Source: Lineus longissimus | Taxonomy: Eukaryota; Nemertea; Pilidiophora; Heteronemertea; Lineidae | DNA: 64,000 nucleotides | NCBI RefSeq assembly: GCF_910592395.1 | Contig: NC_088317.1 | Span: 11,964,001 to 12,028,000 of the forward strand | Direction of reading: 5' to 3' | Shown here: positions 1 through 10,400 of the stretch, piece after piece | How the letters are laid out: every line of letters starts with the position of its first letter | Numbering within the stretch: the first letter of the stretch is position 1 | Notes under the pieces: generated by a model | What the model saw: only the letters and a program-made list of their open reading frames with translations | Databases searched by the model: none | What the model was told of the DNA's origin: nothing | Translations under genes and position numbers: made by a program

Positions 1-1192
1 GCACACCGAGGCTGGAAAATTTGTTCAAGTAAGTTTTGTGACATTTTTGTTTATCTAACATGTCTCTGATCAAACTTCGATGTGATTTCTCAGTCTAATT
101 CGTCGATGCACAGGGTGGTTTTGTTAGTCATCCTCTCGATTCGATCATGCAGTGTGTGTACTATATGTGTGTACAATGTATGTAGCTATGTACACACAAC
201 AGCAGACGATTCTAGATGACGTGCGATTTGATGGTCGTTTAATTCATATTTCCCAACAAGCTTCTCGTCGGTTGTTCAGTGCGATTCAATAGACTAGAAC
301 CCTTTGTCTTATTCATTGCCTGGTGGTGCGTGTGGACCTGCTTAGGCTTGATTTCTCATGCAATGACAGTTTAAGTGACAGCAGATGCGTGTTGTGCGAG
401 TCTCGTCCCTTGGTAATCGGTTACTATGCCGAGTGTACCTGAGTTGCGCACAAATTTTCGGTCAACCTCGTCCCCAGTTATTGATTTTGGCAACCTGACA
501 GTTAACAGTTAACAGTTATGAGTGTGTAAGACAAAAAAGGAACACTTATGGTAATCTATAACAAAGCTTATAATTTGGCCTCGGTGCCCTCAGGTCAAAT
601 TCTGCCATGTCCTCAGTGCCCAAAAAAGTGACCAAGTTTGACCTTGCTGCCCCTGATCTTGGCTGCCTGCCCTGGCAGAAGGGGAAAAAATGGGGACAAA
701 ATGGTAGTGCCCCTCTCATTCTTAAATTCTAGGCCTGTATGTTGCATAATGACTTTGGAGTATAAAAGGCTTGATGGACTGTATCCATCAGTAGGGCCTA
801 CCTGAATGACGATTGGACCCATCGTTTGCATATCTGGTATTTATCCCGTCATTTTCATAGAGAATTTTACAAATTCAATTGGAAGACAAAAAGAAAGAAA
901 AATATAATTTTTTTTTACGATTTCAAATTTCGTCCACAGTTTACACCTCCCCCAGAAATCACTCGTTTCTGAAGGGTTTTCAAACTGCCACGCTTTTGCT
1001 GCTTTCACCAGCTTTGTGGTCTGTTGCAGTTGTCGAGCCAGTAACTTACATCTAGATTATTCAAGTTCCATCGCCTGTGGAAATCTTTTATTTGATTTGA
1101 AGTTGGCCAACAACATTAACAATTATGCTTTCCTGTCACTCCTATGTTTTCCAGCTCAGTCTATTTTCACTTCTCTCTCTCCTTGTGTCTTA
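1..1192. other. Non-coding stretch, left edge
   Basis: I recognise no gene here. The first 28 bases could be the 3' end of a plus-strand exon, because an open frame (HTEAGKFVQ) runs into a consensus donor GTAAGT at 29. It cannot be assigned to a product. The rest is AT-rich intronic or intergenic sequence. Confidence 0.4.
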
Positions 1193-2078
1193 TGCCGTGT
1201 TCACACTAGCGTTTTATTCCGCACTAAAGGCGTACTAAAGCCTTAATTCGGAATAAGAGGTCACACTAGAAGCCAGTTAGTCCGGATTGAATGCGAATTA
1301 ACAAGTACGGTTCTTAATCCGTGCTAGCTAGTGCGCACCAGCTTATTCCGCATTAACATTGGCAGTGTGAACAGTTTAATTCGGATTAGCGCAGTCGCTA
1401 CCTGTTCACCCATGCGCAGTGGTTATTGGCCTACTTCCTTCCGTTTTATTCTGTCATGCACATGTGTTTATCACGCTGTCATTCCTGCATTTTTCCAAGT
1501 GATTTTCATTGTTGTTTTATTGTACGAAATGGCTGCCAATCTACAAAGAAGTCCTGCTTGGTCACGCGATGAGCGACTGGCCTTGTTAAGGATATGGAGA
1601 GATGAAGATATTGAGGGCCAATTGCAGGGGAATCACCGCAATTCCCATGTATACAGCCGGATCGCTGAGCTTCTGAAACAAGAAGGCTACGATCGTACGA
1701 CTGACCAGTGTCGTAACAAACTAAAATCAATGAAGGGAGATTGGGTCAAGGCCCGTAACAACTTGGGTCGATCAAGTACCTCAGGACGGAACGGCTTTGG
1801 GGACGAAGAACTTGAAATTTTGGATGAAGTCCTCGGGACCCGACCGATCCACAATCCTCGCCACATCGTGGATACAATGTTTGATCGGTCCAGGGCTGAA
1901 CAACATGATGGCGATGGCCGCGATCTAGTCCGGATTGTGTCTGAACGCAGTTAGTGCGGATTGAGATTCGAATTAACCCAGTGTGAACTCATCATTTTTA
2001 TCCCGCACTAACTAGTCCGAATTCCGGAGTGCGCACTACGGAATTCGGTTTAAATACGCATTAGGTGTGAACGTAGCA
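1193..2078 (+). mobile_element. Harbinger-type element carrying only a Myb/SANT gene
   Basis: The element is 886 bp and is flanked by the 3-bp direct repeat TTA (1190-1192 and 2079-2081). Its ends are imperfect inverted repeats: TGCCGTGTTCACAC at the left, and the reverse complement TGCTACGTTCACAC at the right. A 3-bp T-A-rich target duplication is typical of PIF/Harbinger transposons. The subterminal ~200 bp on each side are crowded with variants of TTAGTCCGGATT and TTCCGCACTAA in both orientations. The only gene inside is a Myb/SANT-like protein; there is no DDE transposase. It is therefore non-autonomous for cleavage, but may carry its own DNA-binding subunit. Confidence 0.75.
1529..1954 (+). 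CDS. Myb/SANT-like DNA-binding protein of a Harbinger-type element
   Basis: The protein is 141 aa from the ATG at 1529. The open frame extends further upstream, but this start (MAANLQRSPAW) directly precedes the conserved domain and is preferred. Residues ~7-95 form a trihelix/Myb-SANT-like domain: the first helix contains SPAWSRDERLALLRIW, and the third helix region contains TTDQCRNKLKSMKGDWVKA. This is the class of DNA-binding protein that accompanies PIF/Harbinger transposases and helps bind transposon ends. The whole gene lies between the inverted repeats of the 886-bp element, and its stop at 1952-1954 falls at the start of the right subterminal repeats. That it binds those repeats is inference. 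A domesticated MSANTD-type host gene is less likely, given the TIR and TSD context. Confidence 0.7.
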   Translation: MAANLQRSPAWSRDERLALLRIWRDEDIEGQLQGNHRNSHVYSRIAELLKQEGYDRTTDQCRNKLKSMKGDWVKARNNLGRSSTSGRNGFGDEELEILDEVLGTRPIHNPRHIVDTMFDRSRAEQHDGDGRDLVRIVSERS

Positions 2079-2114
2079 TTACAGATCTATCTGGATTGAA
2101 CATCCCCCTTCTGA

Positions 2115-2535
2115 AATATATCTTCGTCCACGGATTTGGTTCATCTGAATGTAGGTGGCACACTCTACACAACAGCAGTTTTCACACTTACGCAATACCC
2201 CGACTCCATGTTAGGTGCCATGATCAAAGGTAACATTCCTGCGCAGCAGGATGCTAATGGCTGTATCTTCGTTGATCGGGATGGGCCACTATTTCGACAT
2301 ATATTGAACTTTTTACGTTGCACCGACCTTAACTTCCCAAAAGGATTTCAGAGAGTTGTCACAACTCCACACTGAAGCTGAATTCTATCTAATTCGTTCA
2401 TTGATTGAGAAGGTGGACATGCTCCAGAAACATTTACAAACAAAAGATGTCGCCACCAACACGTCTACCGTTTCGGGGACGTTCATTGAAGTCCACGAAC
2501 TGTCTCATTATGCTGACTCTAATAATGGAAATTAA
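2115..2535 (+). pseudogene. KCTD-like BTB/T1 domain fragment, frameshifted
   Basis: From about 2130 the frame reads DLVHLNVGGTLYTT, followed by PDSMLGAMI and RDGPLFRHILNFLR. This is the signature of the potassium-channel-tetramerisation (T1/BTB) domain of KCTD proteins, closest in feel to the KCTD6/KCTD21 group, which act as cullin-3 adaptors. At the A-run near 2339 the frame breaks. The next frame continues with the expected KCTD sequence (DFRELSQLHTEAEFYLIRSL) to a TAA at 2533-2535, so one base is extra. I see no start codon in frame; an in-frame TGA lies at 2112. The Harbinger-type insertion ends only ~35 bp upstream. It is either a decayed retro- or gene fragment, or an exon with a sequencing indel. 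Confidence 0.6.
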
Positions 2536-4601
2536 GGTTACGATTACTAGTATATGGTGATGCCTAATGGAACGCACTGAAGTGCACCAACATCGATGAT
2601 CCACACAACAACCTACCATCCATCGAACACATCACAACCAAGATCAACAACATGACTTCATTGAGCCTTCAGTAGTCTGCAAAGCCTCAAGGAACAATCA
2701 GATATTCTAGTATTCCTTCAACCATTGCATTATATGTAACACTGTCATTTCATCCACAAAACAAACAGGGCAACCTCATGACCTGTATGTAAGTCAATTT
2801 CTGCCTTGTATTCAACTGTTGTAACGCATTCCCTGTTCGAACGTTGAAACAATGTGTATCAAGTGACCTGACAAAGAGATATCAATCAATCTCAAATTCC
2901 TTAGTATCTGATAATTTTCACCAAGGTTGTACCGAAGTAACTGTAACACTTCTGATGCATGTAATTTGCTGCTAGTAATTTGTTCACAACATTTCAATTT
3001 GTATACCTTTTTGCTTATCCCCAATCAGAATACAGAACCTGTATGTAAGTCAATTACTGCCTTGTATTCAACTGTTGTAGCGCATTTCCTGTTCGAACAT
3101 TGAAATATCAATAAATCTAATCACCATTGTATCTGAGAATTTTCAACTAGATTTACCAAAGTGATGGAATTACGTGCTAGGCTAGTAGTTTTTTCACCAA
3201 CCTCTGAGCTATCTTTAATTTGTGATCATTATGTGTTTATCATACATTTTGTAATAAAAAGCATAAACAAATTTCTTTTTTCATCTCAGTCTGTGTTTGA
3301 CGCCTTTAGACAACAAGGCATTGCCATCATTTTCTTCCATCCTCATCCCAAGCATTATTGATCAAAAACAGTTACTGTGCCAATGAACAGTGCCAATGAA
3401 CCTGAACTACATTGTACTCCTACTGCCTATCAACCAAATACTCACCTTGTGGGACCATCCCCCCAAATTACACAAAAATTTGCAATTCTCACAAACTTAC
3501 AGCTACTCCCACTCCTTCAGCACACCTCTCATCCACCCCCTGGTGCTGGACACAAATTTGCTGGAAGCAAATTTCACAGTTCTAGTTAAAAACAACCGTC
3601 CCCGCTTTGCCGCTAGCCGATCGTACAGGTACGCTTTTGTCGACTCCCTTGACCTCGTTGCCAAGGCTATGGGTGATTGTTATTGGCCGACCGTCGTCTG
3701 CCGGAACATGTGGATAGTAATGGCAGTACTTCGGGCAGTGCAGTTGAGTTGGGCGCACGAAGTGGATATCGCTACGGACTGGGTAGGCCGGCATATTTTT
3801 ATTCTATTGGTTGAAATTGTGACTGCTTGCTTAAAATTTCTAAATGAAAGTAGGCGAATGCTCACATACGGCTAGTAGCCTACTACCAGCCCGGCGGTTT
3901 TGCGACTTTCTGTCTGTTCTTTCCGCGTCCGGCGCTCAAAGCTTTCATCGCACACAGAAATGCCCAGTGTCGAAGCTACGATAAAAACGTCCAAATCATC
4001 TCCTTAGGTGCCAGGAAATTACGTCTTTAGCCTCCCAAATTTTGAAATTTTTCCGGGGGAGTACCCCCGGACCCCCCCATTTGCATTACCAAACCCTGCA
4101 GCACACATCAGTGCTTGGCTTGAGCCCATTGTTGTCAGTCCTCTGTTGTCTATCAATAGCCTGTGGGTTACACTGCAGACTTCAGTCAGGTCAAGGTGGG
4201 ACAAAAAGAGATTCATTTTTTTCGTCTTTCTGAGCTGTTTTGATTTGACAACCAAAGAACCTCTAGCACTGTCTTTCCTTTTAGTATTATTGTTCGCGCC
4301 TAAATTGTGAATTGACTGACTCTAGTTAGAAAAGTAGTTAAGCTTATAGTGAATGGCCAGTGAATTGTTACCTTGATTCTTAATGTGAATAGGAATGAAA
4401 CTGATTTCTTCTGCTGGATTTGGGTGTAACCTGTTTGTGTATAAGTTAGTTGTTGTGTTTAGAATGTGTTAGTCTTGTTCCAGTTTGTGCAGTTGCAATT
4501 TATATATATGATTTTATCATGAAGAATATATACAGTCCTCTTATGTGAACTATCCTTTATTTATCAACTATTTCGAAACCGAGCCCAATCAATTATCATC
4601 A
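2536..4601. other. Non-coding stretch with a degenerate direct duplication
   Basis: I see no convincing gene. It contains a direct duplication (2783-2955 and 3041-3200), annotated separately. There is also a G/C-rich stretch near 4050-4080 (GGGGGAGTACCCCCGGACCC) of the kind often found inside invertebrate DNA transposons. Open frames on both strands at 3390-3875 and 4008-4310 have no recognisable domains. Confidence 0.45.
2783..3200 (+). repeat. Diverged direct duplication (~260-bp spacing)
   Basis: The sequence beginning GTATGTAAGTCAATTTCTGC near 2785 recurs near 3042 as GTATGTAAGTCAATTACTGC. Both copies are followed by CCTTGTATTCAACTGTTGTA, a CGCATT..CTGTTCGAAC block and a TATCTGA.AATTTTCA block. 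The copies differ by many substitutions and small indels, so this is an old tandem duplication. Confidence 0.6.
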
Positions 4602-4682
4602 TTATTCTTTCAGCTTTGTGGTCCATTTGGGATCTTTGCCATATTTCTTTGGGCATTCATCATATTCATTATTCATATAGGA
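4602..4682 (-). CDS. Putative terminal coding exon, gene not recognised
   Basis: On the minus strand, a pyrimidine-rich acceptor (CTTCTGGCTTTTCACAG) at 4683 precedes a 26-codon open frame ending ECPKKYGKDPKW then TTKLKE and a TAA (4604-4602). An AATAAA signal lies about 41 nt beyond the stop (4561-4556). Acceptor, stop and polyadenylation signal together look like a genuine last exon. In this reading its acceptor is phase 0, which does not fit directly after the last visible TTI1 exon (phase 2). It may be an alternative end or part of another gene nested in the intron. I do not recognise the peptide. Confidence 0.35.
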   Translation of the reverse strand, partial: SYMNNEYDECPKKYGKDPKWTTKLKE

Positions 4683-4711
4683 CTGTGAAAAGCCAGAAGA
4701 GCTAGGAGTTG

Positions 4712-4795
4712 CCTGAAACCGGCACTGGTTCATCGAGAGATCAGGGTTCTCCCAGGACCCTTTGGTGTGGTAGCCAGCAGTGTTAACATCAAAGT
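4712..4795 (-). repeat. SINE-like dispersed repeat, copy 1 (minus)
   Basis: Read on the minus strand this begins GTTAACACTGCTGGCTACCA and continues AAGGGTCCTGGGAGAACCC. It matches the plus-strand repeat beginning at 6779 (AACACTGCTGGCTACCACAC, then GGGCCTGGTTTCGATCCCGG). The opposite orientation and shared order of blocks identify a dispersed family. Confidence 0.5.
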
Positions 4796-4866
4796 CTTTA
4801 ACCCATTATGACTGTTGGTCTAATGAATAATCAAAGAATATGTAGACATAGTGACACAAAAGAATA

Positions 4867-5104
4867 CTTGACTTGCCAAACTCAGCTCGACGCCGAACTG
4901 CAGCGCCACTCGCGGACAAAGATAGAACAACTCGACATTTTTTTCACCGGTTTCTCGCTGCGCATGCGTACCAGCGTCATCTTTTGTTGATTTCCGCTGG
5001 TACGCATGCGCAGCGAGAAACCGGTGAAAAAAATGTCGAGTTGTTCTATCTTTGTCCGCGAGTGGCGCTGCAGTTCGGCGTCGAGCTGAGTTTGGCAAGT
5101 CAAG
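4867..5104. mobile_element. Foldback MITE, ~110-bp arms, copy 1
   Basis: Two nearly perfect inverted arms (about 4867-4973 and 4998-5104) surround a ~24-bp loop. The ends read CTTGACTTGCCAAACTCAGC and its complement, and TA dinucleotides flank both ends (4865-4866 and 5105-5106). This suits a TA-targeting (Tc1/mariner-type) foldback MITE. The arms include the alternating purine-pyrimidine palindrome GCGCATGC. Open frames on both strands here are artefacts of the palindrome. A second copy with a longer loop is at 52495-52914. Confidence 0.85.
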
Positions 5105-5289
5105 TATTGCCGAAAATCATTTTCCATCACTGTAAACCTTTGATCACTGCACAGTACTGGTCGGACCAAAAAATTTGACATTGTTAGATCACGATAATAT
5201 TTAGAGGGACAGAAACCATTCAATAGAGGCTATACATTCTTCTGTTATCAAACTGTGGGCATTGGACACATCTTTAAACAATAACTCAC

Positions 5290-5467
5290 CGCTGACATTC
5301 ATTAAGTAGCTGCTCCGCCCAATTGACCATTGCCAGCCTCACCTTCCAATTAGCATGAGAGGTCAAGGTCACTATCCGACCAATCAGAATGTCTAGTTTA
5401 TCAGCTGTAGCTTGAGCCCAGTCAGGTGACCTCTCAATGACCAACTGCTGTTGTTTTTCATTCTTGG
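5290..5467 (-). CDS. TTI1: TTI1 exon 7 (coding, last one visible)
   Basis: Acceptor CTTACAG precedes 5467; donor GTGAGT follows 5290. It starts in phase 1, matching exon 6, and leaves two bases of a split codon. The peptide includes SPDWAQATADKLDILIGRIV and HANWKVRLAMVNWAEQLL. These correspond to the human TTI1 segment with EADWVKKTGDKLTILIKKI and HPHWKVRLELVELVEDLL. This is the HEAT-repeat region around residue 260-315. No further TTI1 exon is visible in 1-5289, so the C-terminal two-thirds of the gene should lie left of the window. Confidence 0.85.
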
Positions 5468-5683
5468 CTGTAAGGAAATGTACAGTGGTTTACAGGGACC
5501 AGGATGGCAGTACAAACTACAGTGGCCAAAAGATATCTATACATAACTTAACTTATATTGCTAGTGTCTAAGAGGTTAACTGTATTTCGAACAATTTTAA
5601 ATGCTTTCAACTGACTCTTTACAGTACAATGAGCAATCAGTAGAGCTGAAATATTTCAATAACCAATGCATCGAAGTGTATAC

Positions 5684-5774
5684 CTTTGACACTTATCTGT
5701 TTATTTTGAGCCCATGTTAATGTGGCATCTCCGACAACCAAGGTGACAAGACTTGCCCACGCTCTAATCGCATG
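5684..5774 (-). CDS. TTI1: TTI1 exon 6 (coding)
   Basis: Acceptor CTTTCTTTCCAG ends at 5775 and the donor GTATAC follows 5684. The exon is 91 nt, starts in phase 0 and leaves one base. It encodes HAIRAWASLVTLVVGDATLT and continues WAQNKQISVK. This is the less conserved linker between the GDVKQG segment of exon 5 and the DW..TADKL segment of exon 7; its order and phase, rather than similarity alone, support it. Confidence 0.7.
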
Positions 5775-6732
5775 CTGGAAAGAAAGCAAAGAAAGCATTT
5801 CGAGAGGAGATAGCCATTTTGAAACTAACACTACTTTGGCATCAACTGTTGGTAAGTGCCTGCTCAGGTCAATGCAGGGCTTGAGATTAACCACTGCCGC
5901 TGCTGCCATGGCAGTCGGTGCCCTCCAAACAGTCTTTGTGTCCTCTCAATCTTCTTTCACAGTTTCCAGTACCCAAGGTCAAAATGGCTCCAAATTCTAA
6001 GCCTACATGTACTAGGAGTGCGCGGCCTTTTGTCTGGTGGAGCAGCCTAAATAAAATTTGCAGTGAATTGTCTTGCAGTTTATTTCACTGTAGGACATGG
6101 TTAACAACCAGATACATTTGCTGAGATTTGTCTATCTACTAGTAGGAGCCTCATGGCCTTGGTCAACTCAATAGAGCCGCCTATTCTTTTGGCACTTTCC
6201 ATCTGTAACCACCTAGTTTTTGAGGATTTCACAAATTCTAACATGATTTTTTTCAAAGATCTTTATGTATGGTTGGAATTAAAAATCACGTATTACAAGT
6301 TATATTTATATGAAAGCTACTTAACTAAAGAATTTTTGGTGGGGTCAACTTTTGATGACATTTGACCTTGACCTGTGACCTGGTACAACGATATCAGATT
6401 TTCCATCATCTAGAGTTTTTAAATCATCGTCAGAGTCATTGAATTATTTGATCCAATGATCGTAAATTCCTCTCCTTCTCGGAGCCAAACTCACTTGATC
6501 GCCAGAAAGACGCAAGTGGCGACCTTGCTGCACAAAAACGAAAAGCCCACAATCCGGGGATTCCCCATCATGATTTCCCCCTGTGATTCCAAAAGTCAAG
6601 AATAGAAACCCGCACATTTTATTCCATATTTGGATAGCTCAGTACATTCACTCAATGAAATGAATATGATGATGTAGCCGGGGATTCCAAAGCGGGGTAT
6701 TCCAGCTGTTTTAAAGGCGGTTAAGGGCGGCC

Positions 6733-7010
6733 GTGGCAGCTTGTAGCAAGGCGGTTCAAGGCGACAATGGCTCTATTGGGTTAACACTGCTGGCTACCAC
6801 ACAAAAGGGCCTGGTTTCGATCCCGGGAGATCCCAGGATTGTATTTCTGGATGAACTGGCGTGGCTTTCGAGGAACAATAATATTTCCCGACACTTCATA
6901 GTCCTTCAAATGAGACTTAAAACCGAGGTTTCATGTATCTGGACTGGTGTCTATTCAGGGCATGTTAAAGACTCCACCAAAGGAGAAACATGAGTAGCTT
7001 GCGTGGACTC
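6733..7010 (+). repeat. SINE-like dispersed repeat, copy 2 (plus)
   Basis: Homologous to the minus-strand repeat at 4712-4795. It includes a degenerate tRNA-like B box (TTTCGATCCC at about 6817) and downstream blocks TGGACTGGTGTCTATTCAGG and GCATGTTAAAGACTCCACC. The second resembles the conserved tail of several invertebrate SINE families. No clear A box or poly-A/T tail is seen, so the SINE assignment is inference. Confidence 0.45.
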
Positions 7011-7221
7011 AACCTCGGGTCGGACTCGAAGTCAGAGTCACCAGGCGGATAAACCCAATTGGAGTCTAACCGTAGTGGCACGCAATAACGCTCATCCTGC
7101 CTTGGAGGAGGAATACTCCCTTGAGAAAATCACCTCCAAGTGCAAAGCGAACAAAGAAGTCTATCTACTCGAATTTCAATATATGATCTGATGACATCAT
7201 TGCCAAGTGTTCTATACATAC

Positions 7222-7340
7222 TACAGTGACTGCTTGGCCTTGCTTCACATCACCGGTGATGACTTTACTCAGAGCAATCGCAATCCCGGGAAGGAACGAG
7301 GGAAATATGTCACCAATACGGCACATCAAATACTGATCAC
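7222..7340 (-). CDS. TTI1: TTI1 exon 5 (coding)
   Basis: A T-rich acceptor (TTTTTTTTTAG) ends at 7341 and the donor GTATGT follows 7222. The exon is 119 nt, enters in phase 1 and leaves in phase 0. It encodes IGDIFPSFLPGIAIALSKVI followed by TGDVKQGQAVTV. This aligns without gaps to the human TTI1 block [20 protein letters not shown] then TGDFKQG, one of the clearest identifiers of this gene in the window. Confidence 0.9.
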
Positions 7341-7880
7341 CTAAAAAAAAATGGATTTTAATTTTCTTGACCATCCTGTTCTGTAGGCAATTTACTCTTT
7401 GCTTTAATTTAATTTTTAAATCACTAACTAATAGCATGGTTTAAAACACCTTTAGCAAATTCCGTCAAAGACTCAAGGAACAGATAACGTAAGACACAAT
7501 TCTTCAAATTTCAATGAGTAATGTGAATTCTTCATACACTCGCTGGAGGCATCTTGATTTGAAGTGCACACGTCACAAGCCTGGAAATAGGGTGCCGGTC
7601 TTACTCTTAAGGACATTGTCAGCTACTAAATTGTGATTTTAGAGGTTTTGACAGGTACACATGTGTTGCTGTCTGACTCTTTGCAAGATTTTACAACAAA
7701 ATCCATTACGTGTCAGACAGCAAAATCATGTGCGACAGGCACCAAACCAACGCTGTCTGACACTTTGTTAGGTGCCAGTGTAAACACTAATTCCAGGGCT
7801 GGTCACTAATTGAATTTAATGTTTTGTCAACAATGTCACCCATTTCACCAAAAAAACTGAACCAATGATATATACAATGA

Positions 7881-7915
7881 AATGGCCAGGGCCATTGTGC
7901 TCACCTGTCGATATG
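7881..7915 (+). repeat. Helitron-like 5' terminus (hairpin plus CTCACCTG)
   Basis: A short hairpin (AATGGCC-A-GGCCATT with one extra G) is followed by GTGCTCACCTGTC. The same arrangement with different stem sequences starts the elements at 11905 and 24363. The CTCACCTGTC part is complementary to the hairpin at 11494-11514, so this may be the 5' end of an element that ends there and has later insertions in it. Confidence 0.45.
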
Positions 7916-8364
7916 AAAGGGAGAGTATGAGGAAGAACTTGTCATTGTTAGGGGTTAATCATGCAATAGTTGTGGGATGGTGTGATTTGTCTTGAAAAAG
8001 TGGAGTTAGTCGTATTGTTTTCCGCGTGCACATGTTACTGACGTTGGAATAGGTGAATCGTTATTTGTGGGAGAAGCTGAGAGATGTTTTCTGGCCAATT
8101 AAGACGGGTTTACATGTGTCTTAGCTATTCAGTGACTATTGAAAATAAACAGCGCATTTACATTTTGTAAAACCTGCTGTCATTGGCCGAAATTGCTATC
8201 TTGAAAGGAGTATTTATCCTCGGCTTGCGATTAGAGAGAAATGTTGAAAAATATGATACAAGAACAATTGAAGCAAGGAATGCACAGTATAGAATATGAT
8301 GTACTGAGTAACTAGGTAGCAGTTTGTATTCATTTTTGAGACAATAACATAGTTACAAGACAGC

Positions 8365-8895
8365 CCTATAGTCGGATACATAAGTAAATGTCACTGCCCT
8401 TTTGGGCCGCTGTGCAAAAACTACTGGGCCGATTTCTTCAAAGTTTGTTTTTTCTTGAATCTAATTTCGGGACCAAAGAGGATTTTCATATTTCAGTAAC
8501 CATGGTTACGAAATAATTTTTTTTGTATGTATTGGTGTACATTGACGTAGTGTATTGATTTTGACATGTTCTCCTCTGTACTGCTTATTTCTGGATGCAT
8601 TTTGCTGAAATGTTCAGGTTAATTTTTTTTCGTGTGTATCTTTAAAGCTGCCAAGTTTCATTTAGAACTATCCATCAAAAAAAATCGGGCCCTCCAGATT
8701 CCCCCAAAATGGCCAAAGGGCTCCAAAGTTGACAATTTTTTTCTTTATAATTTGCAAATCTCTAACCTGGAAATTGTGTTGGGTCCCGAAATTAGATTCA
8801 AGAAAAACCAAACTTTGAAGTAATCGGCCCAATTGTTTTTGCACAGCAACCCAAAAGGGCAGTCAGTGACATTTACTTATGAATCCGACTATAGG
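8365..8895. mobile_element. MITE with ~115-bp terminal inverted repeats
   Basis: The left end CCTATAGTCGGATACATAAG and the following ~115 bp recur inverted at the right end (about 8780-8895). Boundaries are compatible with TA target duplication inside the CCTATA/TATAGG context. The interior (~290 bp) has no credible gene. The block with GTGCAAAAACTACTGGGCCG in both arms is the best-conserved part. Confidence 0.75.
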
Positions 8896-9228
8896 CCTAA
8901 CTTAACTATAAAAGCACTGATGACAGCAGTGCTACATTTTCATCATTATCATCATCTACTTTAGTCAACCAGCTCAGATGACCTTTCTTGGGGCAGTGAT
9001 CGGTAACAGTGAACTCCTTCCGACCCAACAGGGAAATGTTTACATTCGTGTCTCCGTGTATCATGGATTCATGTGTATACTAACACCGTTGTTGTGTTGA
9101 CACACTGACTGACTCCGACTGTGTACATTTCTACAGCGACGAAAAACGATCACAAAAATGGTTCTTTTTAAGCACTCGTGACATGTTTACAAAAATTAAA
9201 GCAAGTGTTTTTAGTAGAGGTTTACCTA

Positions 9229-10232
9229 GGGATCACGTCCAAAGTCCGCACGCGATATTCGCCGCGAAATTCACTCTACAGTATTTCGCCTGCGAAATCT
9301 GTCCGAAAATCGACCGGCGAATGTGAGGCGATAATATGAAATCGCCGGAATGTCAGATGCGAAATTCGCCCACAATCGCGCCAATTCTTCGATTTCGCCC
9401 CAAAAATCGCTCCAGGCGATAATGGAACGATTTTACGAAATTGGTGGCTCTTGCATGCTTGTCCGATATTCGGAACGATTTTGCAACGACTTTCGTCTTG
9501 TTTTATTGGCGGCAAAGTGCAGTCACGTAAACAAATCGGGTCATACTAGACAGCGTCCACCAGGTTTAAACACATACATACATTAAAGCCATCAAAGTAA
9601 AATCTAATGGTCATAAACGAAATAAGCATGAAATCTTCAGGAAATGTATTTTTTATGGTGTACATATTACGTTTTGGCCACAAAATTTTATTTTGATGAC
9701 TTTATACCCGACTTTAAACCTGGTGAACGCTGGTGGGCGCTGGTGGACGCTGTTTAGGATAACCGGATACTACAACGATCTTGATTAGCTTGATTAGCTG
9801 TATGATTCGGTACATTCCGTCACAATCCTTCGGAATACATACCATAATACTAAGAACCTCAAACCTCTGTGCCAAATTTGTGCAGCTCCTCGTGGATAGA
9901 TGTGATGTATATGATTACTGCAGTCAGGTTGACCGGGAATTCCAGTTTGTGTTTTTGTTCGGTCTGCTATCAGCTGATGTCGGAATACGCATACTACAAC
10001 ACATATGGGCCTCTAATATTCCCTTCGTTCCGATGGTTGGTGAGAGCGAATTAGGCGCGATTATTATTTTCGCCTGCGATTTTTATTCAGTCTGAATTTT
10101 CGCCTGATCATAATAGAATCGCCGAAGCAGGGAGCGATTTGGAGGCGAATGAGTGTGGCGATATTCGACCAGGCGAATTTTCGCCCCGATTCGCGCAGCG
10201 AATATTCGCGTGCGGACTTTGGACGTGATCCC
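9229..10232. mobile_element. TA-flanked TIR element, ~1.0 kb
   Basis: The perfect inverted termini GGGATCACGTCCAAAGTCCG (left) and its complement (right) are flanked by TA on both sides (9227-9228, 10233-10234). The arms continue for ~35 bp (CACGCGAATATTCGC-like). The interior repeats many variants of GGCGAAATTCGC in both orientations, a candidate subterminal binding motif. A smaller inverted-repeat unit is nested at about 9546-9757. No transposase frame is present. The paralogous repeat at 15340-15660 supplies a near-empty site. Confidence 0.75.
9546..9757. mobile_element. Small nested inverted-repeat element
   Basis: ACAGCGTCCACCAGGTTTAAA near 9549 and the complement of its block, AAACCTGGTGAACGC with GGTGGACGCTGT, near 9715-9754 form inverted ends. 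The right end carries a tandem partial duplication of CGCTGGTGG. No clear target duplication is seen. Confidence 0.5.
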
Positions 10233-10400
10233 TAATGAGTAGCGTCTGGGTGATTATAAACCATTAACTTGTGTTTAAAAGCCCACATTGTAACGAAAGG
10301 TTCCGGCTTGACGCTAATCTCCAATGACGGCAGCTGCCATTTTGCCATACTCTCGAAACTTTGGGATCGTCAAATGCAATGGAAATCACATAATTTCTGA

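Larger units (their letters stand above)
9040..10400 (+). repeat. Dispersed repeat split by a 1-kb TIR element
   Basis: The flanks (about 9040-9226 and 10235-10400) resemble the continuous sequence at about 15340-15660. Shared blocks are TACATTCGTGT, GTACATTTCTACAG, AAAAACGATC, AGCACTCGYGACA, then TCTGGGTGATT and CTCGAAACTTT/TCTGGAAACTTT. In the 15-kb copy these blocks are contiguous; here they are separated by the element at 9227-10234. Confidence 0.6.

Noticed and set aside
4808-5223. Overlapping open frames on both strands
   Set aside because: They are mirror products of the palindromic MITE arms.
6812-6830. tRNA gene from the TTTCGATCCC B-box-like motif
   Set aside because: No cloverleaf or A box at the right distance; more likely a SINE-like remnant.
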